A stretch of 5,902 nucleotides of DNA from Frankia sp. (GTDB lineage: Bacteria; Actinomycetota; Actinomycetes; Frankiales; Frankiaceae): NCBI GenBank assembly GCA_019689615.1, contig JADGHD010000332.1, positions 1 to 5,902 on the forward strand. The letters are read 5' to 3'. Position 1 is the stretch's first letter; every line of letters begins with the position of its first letter. The translations under genes were made by a program, and so were the position numbers. Shown here piece after piece: positions 1-5,314 of the stretch. Under the pieces are notes generated by a model, which saw nothing but the letters and a program-made list of their open reading frames with translations, searched no databases and was not told where the DNA came from.

Positions 1-126
1 ACCCCAGCCCCAGCCCCAGAAGCTGCGATACAGCCAGTCGTAGCCCCAGCCGAAGTGGCCGCCGGTGGTCCTGGTGAACGAGCCGGCTTCTCGCAGCGTG
101 GGGGCGTCGTAGGGCGCAGTCCTCAT
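1..126 (-). CDS. Lasso peptide precursor (leader plus core), running off the left edge
   Basis: Reading from the ATG at 126-124 gives at least 42 codons with no stop before base 1. The leader has Y6, P9, L11, G15, F17 and T21, an exact match to the Y-x2-P-x-L-x3-G-x5-T-x pattern that the RRE (B1) protein binds in lasso precursors, with Thr at the penultimate leader position. Cleavage after G22 gives the core GHFGWGYDWLYRSFWGWGWG, possibly with further residues beyond the window. Core Gly1 and Asp8 (residues 23 and 30) would form the usual 8-residue macrolactam. There are no Cys residues, so it would be class II. The tail is very aromatic and ends in Trp-Gly repeats. A perfect AGGAGG site lies 6 nt before the ATG. 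The gene is codirectional with the SARP gene upstream. Family rules fit at every key position; structure and processing are inferred. The 3' end and the processing genes are outside the window. Confidence 0.86.
   Translation of the reverse strand, partial: MRTAPYDAPTLREAGSFTRTTGGHFGWGYDWLYRSFWGWGWG
2..19. repeat. Tandem hexanucleotide repeat encoding the Trp-Gly tail
   Basis: There are three perfect head-to-tail copies of CCCCAG on the plus strand (TGGGGC in frame on the minus strand, Trp-Gly). The array may continue beyond base 1. A further isolated CCCCAG at 44-49 encodes part of the Gly-Trp-Gly in the predicted ring. Slippage in this array would change the length of the peptide tail by whole Trp-Gly units without breaking the frame. 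Confidence 0.8.
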
Positions 127-280
127 GTCGAGCCTCCTGACGGTTCGGCTTCCGGCCCACCGGGGTCACCCGCTCGCCGGGGCGCCGGTCGAGGGCTGTC
201 TCGGCCACCCCACGTGCGCTCCCCCGAGGACCTGGGTGTCCGGGCGCCGACGGGCGTCGGTGACCGCCGCCTGCCCGTGC
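127..280 (-). promoter_or_regulatory. Leader region between the SARP gene and the lasso precursor
   Basis: These 154 bp hold the precursor ribosome site and, if the precursor has its own promoter, that promoter. I found no convincing -35/-10 pair. Direct TCGAG-type heptamers at the 11- or 22-bp spacing usual for SARP operators are not evident: the two TCGAG copies (128-132 and 189-193) are 61 bp apart and one overlaps the start region. A small inverted repeat, CCGAC-N4-GTCGG at 247-260, lies about 20 bp past the SARP stop. Cotranscription with the SARP is possible. Confidence 0.35.
133..138 (-). promoter_or_regulatory. Strong ribosome binding site of the lasso precursor
   Basis: The minus strand reads TCAGGAGG at 140-133, followed by the 6-nt spacer CTCGAC and then ATG. 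This is an ideal Shine-Dalgarno site at ideal spacing. It fixes the start of the small precursor gene and is strong evidence that it is translated. Confidence 0.85.
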
Positions 281-1579
281 TCAGACCGCTCCCGGTGCCG
301 GGTGCCGGTCACGCCCTGGCAGGGGGCGTTCCGCGACTCCCGCTCCGGGTCGCCGCCCGGGCGGTCTAGGTGGCTCTTCCCTCGCCAGGTTCAGTCGTGG
401 TTCAGCACGGTGCGCGTCCGGTGGGGCAGGCGTCCTGGTCACGCGGTTGGCTCTGACCGCGCGGTCGGTGCCGGCGGTCCCGCCCGTCACGGGGGCGCCC
501 GCCGTCGCGCCCGCCCGGCCGGGGCCACCGGCGGGCCCACCCGTCACGGGGGCGCCGGCCGGCCGGGTCTGGCCTGCCGTCATGCCGGGCCGCCCGGTGG
601 CGGCAGGGCGGGCGCTGGCCGGGGCGGTGCCGGCGGCCGGGTGGGTGCCGGCCAGGATGCGCTGGTGCGCCCGTCGGAGGTCCTCGCCGGGCTCGATCCC
701 GAGTCGCTCGGTGAGCGCGTGGTAGACCGTCTGGTAGGCGTTCAGCGCCTCCGCGCGCCGGCCGTCCTGGTCCAGCGCGACCAGCAGCTGTGCCCACAGC
801 CGTTCCCTGGTCGGGTGCTCCAGGGTGAGCGCGCGCAGCGCCGGGAGCACCCGGTCGTGCTGGCCGAGGCGCAGCCGCGCGTCGACGAGGTTCTCCCAGA
901 CGGCCCAGCGCAGCTCCTCCAGCCGGGTGGTCTCGGAGACGGCCAGATCGGCGGGGATGTCCTCGTATGGGCGCCCACGCCACAGCAACAGCGCCTGTTC
1001 GAGCAGGGTCGCGGCCCGCCCGGGACGGCCGGCGGCGAGCTCGGTCTCGCCGGCCCGCGCCGCCGTGTCGAACAACTCGATGTCCAGCTCGCCTGGCCAG
1101 AGCTGGATCCGGTACTCGCCGCCACGGCCGACGATCCGAACCGGCCCGGACGGCGCGCCGGTGTGGGCGTGCGGGGAGGCGACATCGTCGCGGCCCCTGC
1201 CCGCTGCCGGCAGCGGTGGCGGCGGCGGGAGCGCGTGCCGCAGGTCGGAGACGTAGGTCTTGATGTTGCCGAGCGCCGAGCGGGGCGGGTCGTCCTCCCA
1301 TAGCGCGGTGGCGAGCTGCTCGGTGCTCACCCAGCGGCCAGCGCGCAGCAACAGCATCGACAGCAGCCGGCGCTTCTTGCGCTGGCCGATGAACACGGCC
1401 GTCCCGGCCAGGTCCAGGACCTCCAACGGGCCGAGGGCGCAGAACCGGGCGGTGTTCTCCTGGCGCGTCCCGGCCTGCTCGGCTGGGCTGACCAGCTCGA
1501 TCAGGCCGGACGGGCCGGCGGGGCCGGCCGGCGTGAGCGCGCTGGCGATCGTATCGGCGCCGTCACACGCGGTGGTCAC
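281..1579 (-). CDS. AfsR/SARP family transcriptional regulator (winged helix plus BTAD) with a long disordered tail
   Basis: This 432-residue protein is a likely DNA-binding activator of the SARP type, a family that commonly switches on secondary-metabolite clusters in actinomycetes. Residues ~45-160 form an OmpR-like winged helix, with FCALGPLEVLD leading in and QRKKRRLLSMLLLRAGRWVS then LATALWEDDPPRSALGNIKT carrying the recognition region. It contains a Pro/Gly insert at ~117-147. Residues ~167-310 are the bacterial transcriptional activation domain: LFDTAARAGETELAAGR, LLLWRGRPYEDIP, RLEELRWAVWENLVDARLRLGQH and LTERLGIEPGEDLRRAHQRIL. Residues ~311-432 are low-complexity Pro/Ala/Gly/Arg with no NB-ARC or TPR domain, so it is a short SARP and not a full AfsR. 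The start is GTG with only a weak AGGG upstream, so a later start is possible because the first ~44 residues are not conserved in kind. It is divergent from the amidotransferase and codirectional with the lasso precursor. Confidence 0.9.
   Translation of the reverse strand: MTTACDGADTIASALTPAGPAGPSGLIELVSPAEQAGTRQENTARFCALGPLEVLDLAGTAVFIGQRKKRRLLSMLLLRAGRWVSTEQLATALWEDDPPRSALGNIKTYVSDLRHALPPPPPLPAAGRGRDDVASPHAHTGAPSGPVRIVGRGGEYRIQLWPGELDIELFDTAARAGETELAAGRPGRAATLLEQALLLWRGRPYEDIPADLAVSETTRLEELRWAVWENLVDARLRLGQHDRVLPALRALTLEHPTRERLWAQLLVALDQDGRRAEALNAYQTVYHALTERLGIEPGEDLRRAHQRILAGTHPAAGTAPASARPAATGRPGMTAGQTRPAGAPVTGGPAGGPGRAGATAGAPVTGGTAGTDRAVRANRVTRTPAPPDAHRAEPRLNLAREEPPRPPGRRPGAGVAERPLPGRDRHPAPGAV
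471..556. repeat. 29-bp direct repeat inside the SARP tail
   Basis: Copies at 471-499 and 528-556 match at 27 of 29 positions, including a perfect 17-bp block (CCCGTCACGGGGGCGCC). They are 57 bp apart (19 codons), so the duplication keeps frame. In protein it gives AGAPVTGGPA at residues 341-350 and AGAPVTGGTA at 360-369. It looks like a recent internal duplication in a weakly constrained linker. Confidence 0.75.
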
Positions 1580-1797
1580 GGGCCCTGTCTACCCCGGCCC
1601 ACCTTCGGACAGTCCGCCGCGAACGCGCCGACCGGGCCGCGTGCGTGGCCGATCGCCCAGGTCGGGGGAGGCGCGCACGGCGCGGGGCCGTGGGCGTGAC
1701 GACCACGGCGCCGCGGGGCACATCGTCGCTGGGCCAGTTCGACATCGGTGGGCCGGTGGAACGCGGCGCCGAGCCGCGCCGGGACGGGGGATGCCGG
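1580..1797. promoter_or_regulatory. Divergent promoter region between the SARP and amidotransferase genes
   Basis: The 218 bp between the two divergent starts must hold the promoters of both genes unless transcripts begin elsewhere. Two inverted repeats stand out. CGGAC-A-GTCCG at 1606-1616 lies 27 bp upstream of the SARP start and could serve autoregulation. GCCGTGG-N9-CCACGGC at 1687-1709 lies near the middle. No clear -35/-10 hexamers are visible. The plus-strand ribosome site GGGACGGGGG (1781-1790) sits 7 nt before the amidotransferase ATG. Confidence 0.5.
1687..1709. promoter_or_regulatory. Candidate operator GCCGTGG-N9-CCACGGC
   Basis: A perfect 7-bp inverted repeat with a 9-bp spacer, central in the divergent intergenic region. 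Arm length and centre-to-centre distance would suit a dimeric regulator. In DNA this GC-rich, short inverted repeats arise by chance, so the assignment is tentative. Confidence 0.3.
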
Positions 1798-2715
1798 ATG
1801 TGCCACATGTTCGCGTTGAGCAGCGGCGCCGAGCCGGTTGCGGCGACCTTCTGGCTGCTGGACTCGCCGGACAGCGAGCGCGCCGCGTCGCTGGCCCAGC
1901 CCGACGGCGCGGGGCTGGCGATATTCACCGAGGCCGGCCGGCCGCATGTGATCAAGCAGGCGATCACCAGCCGGGCCGGCTCCGAGTTCGCGCACCAGCC
2001 GCGTACCGTCCGGTCGCGCACGTTCGTCGCGCATGTCCGACACGCCTCGACCGGCCGCGCCAGTCTCGCCAACACCCACCCGTTCCAGTACAAGGACCGG
2101 GTCTTCGCGCACAACGGCGTCATCGAGGACCTGGAGCGGCTGGATGACCATCTGGGCGACGCTCGTGCGCTCGTCGCCGGCGAGACCGACTCGGAGCGCT
2201 ACTTCGCGCTGATCAACCGGGAGATCGACCGGCACGGCGGCGACGTGGGGAGCGGCATCGTCGCCGCGGCCCAGTGGATCGCCGCCAACCTGCCGCTGTA
2301 CTCGATCAACATGGTGCTGGCCACGCCGACGGAGCTGTGGGCGCTGCGCTACCCGGACACCAACCGGCTCTACGTGCTGCGCCGGGAGGCGGGCGGGCGC
2401 CACCACCGCCACCTCGACCACGCCAGCCCGTACAGCGAGATCCGGGTGCGCTCGGTCGACCTCGCCGAGCGGCCGGCGGTCGCGGTGGAAAGCGAGCGGA
2501 TGGACGAGGACCCGGCCTGGCGGCTGATGGCGTCCGGGGAGCTGCTGCACGTCGCCGCCGACCTGACCGCCACGTCCCGGGTGGTGCTGTCGATCCCGCC
2601 GGCCCACCAGCTCTCCCTGGAGCAGCTGCGGCCCGAGGCGGCGGCCTCGCAGATGGTCAACGTCGTGCCGGTTGATCCGAGCGCGTCGCTGTTCGACCTC
2701 TCCGCGTCGGGCTGA
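1798..2715 (+). CDS. Class II glutamine amidotransferase-like protein (YafJ/EgtC type, Ntn hydrolase fold)
   Basis: This 305-residue cytoplasmic protein starts Met-Cys-His, so removal of Met exposes the N-terminal Cys nucleophile of class II amidotransferases. That decides the start at 1798 over the longer open frame reaching back to 1645. A GGGACGGGGG ribosome site lies 7 nt upstream. Family motifs follow in order: VRHASTG (80-86), NTHPF (92-96), FAHNGVIE (103-110, with the oxyanion-hole Asn-Gly) and GETDSERYF (128-136). A second half, SINMVLATPTELWALRYPD (169-187) onward, matches the usual core strands. There is no fused synthetase or isomerase domain, so it is a stand-alone glutaminase or amidohydrolase of the YafJ/EgtC branch; its substrate is unknown. 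A His-rich loop (201-208, RHHRHLDH) is unusual. It is divergent from the SARP gene. A role in tailoring the lasso peptide is conjecture. Confidence 0.9.
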   Translation: MCHMFALSSGAEPVAATFWLLDSPDSERAASLAQPDGAGLAIFTEAGRPHVIKQAITSRAGSEFAHQPRTVRSRTFVAHVRHASTGRASLANTHPFQYKDRVFAHNGVIEDLERLDDHLGDARALVAGETDSERYFALINREIDRHGGDVGSGIVAAAQWIAANLPLYSINMVLATPTELWALRYPDTNRLYVLRREAGGRHHRHLDHASPYSEIRVRSVDLAERPAVAVESERMDEDPAWRLMASGELLHVAADLTATSRVVLSIPPAHQLSLEQLRPEAAASQMVNVVPVDPSASLFDLSASG

Positions 2716-2744
2716 CCGACGGCGTGCCCGCGCGCGGCGGTACC

Positions 2745-2768
2745 CGACCCCCGAAGGGCGCCGGGTCG
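2745..2768 (+). terminator. Possible GC hairpin after the amidotransferase gene
   Basis: CGACCC (2745-2750) and GGGTCG (2763-2768) can pair around a 12-nt loop, 30 bp past the stop codon. A second, perfect palindrome, CGCCCGCGGGCG, follows at 2779-2790. There is no T tract, and competing pairings exist in this GC-rich sequence. Confidence 0.3.
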
Positions 2769-3298
2769 CCCAACGGATCGCCCGCGGGCGCCGGACCGAC
2801 TTCTGGCTACCCACGGATAGCCGCTCGGCCATGTTGCGCCGCTAGCCGTCCGACGTCTTCCGCGGCGAGCCGTCAGCAGCGATCGTGGTCGTGGGCACAG
2901 GGCTCACTCCGGTGGCTCGTTCAGCCTCCCGCGGTGTGGTGCAGGCCAGAACCGCGCAGGGGGTCGACTGGACCGGGAACTGTCGGGTCTGCCGGATGGC
3001 CGTCCACCCCGGTCGTCAGCTTCACTGTCACGGGCTCTGGCGCCAGCCAGGCCGGCCAGGTGGCTCGCCTGCCGGATGGCTGGCGGTCCGTGGTTGACCA
3101 GTGTGAGCTGGGCTACTCGTCCCGCGCGGGTCGGGTGCGCACCGATTGTTCGGTACGAGTTCCCGTAGCGTGCGGGGGTCTTTCGGCTGTCGTCGACAGA
3201 CTGGGAGCGACGCGCGGGCCGTGGTCGTTGATGGGATGTCTCAATTCGTCCTTGGATTGATACGCACCGTCACTGCCTGTGGAGGGCGCTGCGTCGGG

Positions 3299-3318
3299 AG
3301 TGTCGCGTTGCTGACACT
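3299..3318. promoter_or_regulatory. Candidate operator AGTGTC-N8-GACACT upstream of the ABC operon
   Basis: A perfect 6-bp inverted repeat with an 8-bp spacer, about 84 bp before the ABC ATPase start. Its centre is 63 bp from the centre of the second inverted repeat downstream, roughly six helical turns. The two repeats differ in sequence. Confidence 0.35.
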
Positions 3319-3363
3319 GCGGCTGGGCGATGGACCGAAAAAGTGATATCTCTTTGATACACA

Positions 3364-3379
3364 TTGACCGCAGGGTCAA
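3364..3379. promoter_or_regulatory. Candidate operator TTGACC-N4-GGTCAA just before the ABC operon ribosome site
   Basis: A perfect 16-bp dyad, arms TTGACC and GGTCAA around GCAG, immediately downstream of the A/T-rich stretch (3335-3363) and 8 bp before the ribosome site GGAGAAGGAG (3388-3397). Its form and position suit a dimeric repressor of the GntR, MarR or TetR type acting on the transporter promoter. No matching regulator gene is adjacent. Confidence 0.5.
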
Positions 3380-3401
3380 GCCCCAGCGGAGAAGGAGAGT
3401 G

Positions 3402-4433
3402 ATGATCCAGGCGCGCGGGCTCACCAAGCGTTACGGTCGCACGCTAGCCGTCAATGACCTGTCCTTCGACGTGCAGCCCGGCCGGGTGACCGGCTTCCTC
3501 GGGCCGAACGGCGCGGGCAAGTCCACAACCATGCGAATGATCCTCGGGCTGGACCGCCCGACGGCCGGGGACGTCCGCATCGACGGGAAGCGTTACGCCG
3601 ACCTGAAGGATCCGCTTCGGCACGTCGGAGCACTGCTCGACGCGAAGTGGGTGCACCCCAACCGATCGGCCCGGTCGCACCTGCGGTGGCTGGCGGTCTC
3701 CAACGGCCTCCCGGAGAAGCGGATCGACGAGGTGCTGGAGCTGGTCGGCCTGACCAAGGAGGCCGACCGGCGGGCAGGCGGGTTCTCGCTGGGCATGTCC
3801 CAGCGGCTCGGCATCGCCGGTGCCCTGCTCGGCGACCCGGGCGTGCTGCTGTTCGACGAGCCGGTGAACGGGCTCGACCCGGAGGGCATCCTCTGGATCC
3901 GCCAGTTCATGCACCGGCTCGCCGCCCAGGGGCGGACCGTGTTCGTCTCCAGCCACCTGCTCTCGGAGATGGCGCTCACCGCCCAGGACCTGGTCGTCAT
4001 CGGCCGCGGCCGGCTGATCGCGCAGACCAGCACCACCGAGTTCATCGAGGCCGCCTCGGGGTCGACCGTGCGGGTGCGCGGGCCGGAGCTCGCGCGGCTG
4101 CGCGAGGTGCTCGTCGCCGGCGGCCTGCGGGTCGAGGACGCGCCGGCGACCGAGAACGAGCCCGCCGCCCTGGTCGTGCACGGCGCCTCGACGGACACCG
4201 TCGGCGAGCTGGCCGGCCGCGCGGGGCTCATCCTCTACGAGCTCACCGCCCAGCGCGGTTCGCTGGAGCAGGCGTTCCTGCAGATGACCGGACATGACGT
4301 GGAGTACCGCAGCGCCGGCCTGCCGGATCTGCCCGGTACGGGCGTTCCCGGGCAGTCGTCCGGCACCGCGCCTGGTGCCGCTGTCGGGGCCGGGGCCGCC
4401 GCGGTCGGCTGGACGAAGGGGGAGTCGGCGTGA
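3402..4433 (+). CDS. ABC-2 type transporter ATP-binding protein
   Basis: This 343-residue nucleotide-binding subunit powers an ABC-2 exporter and resembles the BcrA/DrrA-type group. It has Walker A GPNGAGKST (34-42), a signature loop of the form FSLGMSQR (128-135), Walker B VLLFDEP (148-154), D-loop NGLD (156-159) and H-loop SSH (183-185). The Q-loop region reads HVGALLDAKWVHPNRSA (74-90), without the usual Gln, a variant seen in actinobacterial members. The family C-terminal region ends in SLEQAFLQMTG (287-297); a Gly/Ala-rich tail of ~46 residues follows. I chose the ATG at 3402, which sits behind GGAGAAGGAG; the GTG at 3399 is too close to that site and the ATG at 3330 lacks one. The stop overlaps the permease start by 4 bp, showing translational coupling. 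The substrate is unknown; bacitracin- or daunorubicin-like self-resistance or peptide export are family precedents. Confidence 0.95.
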   Translation: MIQARGLTKRYGRTLAVNDLSFDVQPGRVTGFLGPNGAGKSTTMRMILGLDRPTAGDVRIDGKRYADLKDPLRHVGALLDAKWVHPNRSARSHLRWLAVSNGLPEKRIDEVLELVGLTKEADRRAGGFSLGMSQRLGIAGALLGDPGVLLFDEPVNGLDPEGILWIRQFMHRLAAQGRTVFVSSHLLSEMALTAQDLVVIGRGRLIAQTSTTEFIEAASGSTVRVRGPELARLREVLVAGGLRVEDAPATENEPAALVVHGASTDTVGELAGRAGLILYELTAQRGSLEQAFLQMTGHDVEYRSAGLPDLPGTGVPGQSSGTAPGAAVGAGAAAVGWTKGESA

Positions 4434-5203
4434 GCACGCTGACATTGCTCAAGGTCGAGCGGATCAAGCTGTTCTCGACCCGCTCACCCTGGTGGTGCAT
4501 GATCGTCGCGGTCGCCATCACCATCGGCTTCACCGCGCTGCTCAGCGCGGCGCTCCGCGGCGATGACCTCCTGTTCTACCGGCCGGCGGCGACCCAGTTC
4601 GCCTACAACTTCGGCCTGCTGATCATGATGGTCATGGCGGTGCTCGCGGTCACCACCGAGTACCGGTTCGGGACGATCCGGGCGAGCTTCCTCGCCGTAC
4701 CGACGCGCACCAGCCTCCTGCTGGCGAAGACGGTCGTTGTCGCGCTGCTCGCGGGCGTCGTCGGCGAGCTGGCCGCCATCGGGTGCTGGCTGATCGCGCG
4801 GGCGATCCGGCCGGACTCCCCGCTGAGCCTGCAGACGGCGGCCGACTACCGGGTCGTGTTCGGCGTCGGGCTGGTCTACCTGATCTCCGCGATCATCGCG
4901 GTCGCGGTCGGCCTGATGATCCGGCACTCCGCCGGGGCGATCTCAGCGCTGCTGGCCTGGTCGCTGGTGGTGGAGAACCTGATCCAGATCATCCCGAACG
5001 TCGGCGAGGACATCCAGAAGTGGCTGCCGTTCGTCGTCGGCAACAACTTCCTCTACTCCGGCCAGTCGTTCTTCGCCAGCGGCGAGACCGGAACGCTCGA
5101 CGACATGCCGTTCGGGCCGTGGGGCTCCCTGATCTACTTCGCCGTGGTCGCCCTCGCCCTCCTGGCGATCGGCCTCGGCCTCGCGAAGCACCGGGACGCC
5201 TGA
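4430..5203 (+). CDS. ABC-2 type transporter permease
   Basis: This 257-residue membrane protein pairs with the ATPase upstream. It shows about six membrane segments: ~21-41, 60-75, 98-122, 143-164, 168-187 and 231-251. The N-terminus, LLKVERIKLFSTRSPWW, is the amphipathic start typical of actinobacterial ABC-2 permeases. TTEYRFGTIRASFLAVPTR (75-93) after the second segment is a conserved cytoplasmic loop of this group, thought to contact the ATPase. The GTG start lies in a GTGA overlap with the ATPase stop, with GAAGGGGGAG (4415-4424) 5 nt upstream. The external loop ~205-230 (FLYSGQSFFASGETGTLDD) is long and polar. A half-transporter of this kind is expected to act as two ATPases plus two permeases. 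The substrate is not determinable here. Confidence 0.93.
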   Translation: MSTLTLLKVERIKLFSTRSPWWCMIVAVAITIGFTALLSAALRGDDLLFYRPAATQFAYNFGLLIMMVMAVLAVTTEYRFGTIRASFLAVPTRTSLLLAKTVVVALLAGVVGELAAIGCWLIARAIRPDSPLSLQTAADYRVVFGVGLVYLISAIIAVAVGLMIRHSAGAISALLAWSLVVENLIQIIPNVGEDIQKWLPFVVGNNFLYSGQSFFASGETGTLDDMPFGPWGSLIYFAVVALALLAIGLGLAKHRDA

Positions 5204-5236
5204 TCAGGCGCTAGCCGCCACACGTAACCGCGCGCG

Positions 5237-5270
5237 GGGCGGGGCGGACCACTCCAGGTCCGCCTCGCCC
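5237..5270. terminator. Strong bidirectional hairpin terminator between convergent genes
   Basis: Arms 5237-5250 and 5257-5270 pair over 14 bp, with one G-U pair on the plus-strand transcript, around the 6-nt loop ACTCCA. It lies 33 bp past the permease stop and 44 bp past the stop of the convergent gene, so it can serve both. There is no T tract, which is common in actinomycetes. Confidence 0.75.
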
Positions 5271-5314
5271 GGCCGCGTCTGGCGGCCCCGTTCTGCGGTG
5301 TTCTGGCCGGACTC

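Larger units (their letters stand above)
2716..3401. other. Long intergenic region without a convincing gene
   Basis: About 690 bp separate the amidotransferase from the ABC operon. The open frames here lack recognisable domains, good ribosome sites and actinomycete-like residue patterns, so I call none of them. Visible structure: the palindromes at 2779-2790, 3121-3130 (CCCGCGCGGG) and 3134-3143 (GGTGCGCACC); a 12-bp direct repeat CTGCCGGATGGC at 2989-3000 and 3069-3080; and a possible promoter CGATTG-N17-TAGCGT (3143-3171), whose -10 is plausible and -35 poor. Composition becomes distinctly more A/T-rich from about 3235, and most strongly at 3335-3368, consistent with the promoter zone of the ABC operon. 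Confidence 0.5.

Noticed and set aside
61..126. Core starting at Gly22 with a 9-residue ring to Asp30
   Set aside because: A 9-residue ring is allowed, but the Thr-at-minus-2 rule and G-x5-T spacing place the cut after Gly22, giving Gly23 as core residue 1 and an 8-residue ring as in anantin.
128..193. TCGAG copies as SARP binding heptamers
   Set aside because: Two copies 61 bp apart, one at the ribosome site and start codon; they do not fit the 11- or 22-bp direct-repeat spacing of known SARP sites.
247..260. CCGAC-N4-GTCGG hairpin after the SARP stop as a terminator
   Set aside because: Only a 5-bp stem with no T tract in very GC-rich sequence; too weak to call.
125..1303. Long plus-strand open frame opposite the SARP
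   Set aside because: Arg/Gly/Pro-rich translation with no domain; it mirrors the SARP codons on the opposite strand, whose winged-helix and BTAD motifs are clear.
1576..2832. Long minus-strand open frame opposite the amidotransferase
   Set aside because: An artefact of high G+C opposite a gene with an intact Cys2, HNG and ETDSE motif series.
2724..3260. 178-codon plus-strand open frame in the spacer
   Set aside because: Trp/Ser/Arg-rich with no recognisable motif, poor residue composition for an actinomycete protein, and no good ribosome site.
3146..3346. 66-codon plus-strand open frame from TTG
   Set aside because: No ribosome site and no motif; its start coincides with the possible promoter, so translation from it is unlikely.
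3113..3427. Minus-strand open frame across the ABC promoter region
   Set aside because: It starts inside the ABC ATPase gene, lacks a domain and would cover the likely promoter and operators.
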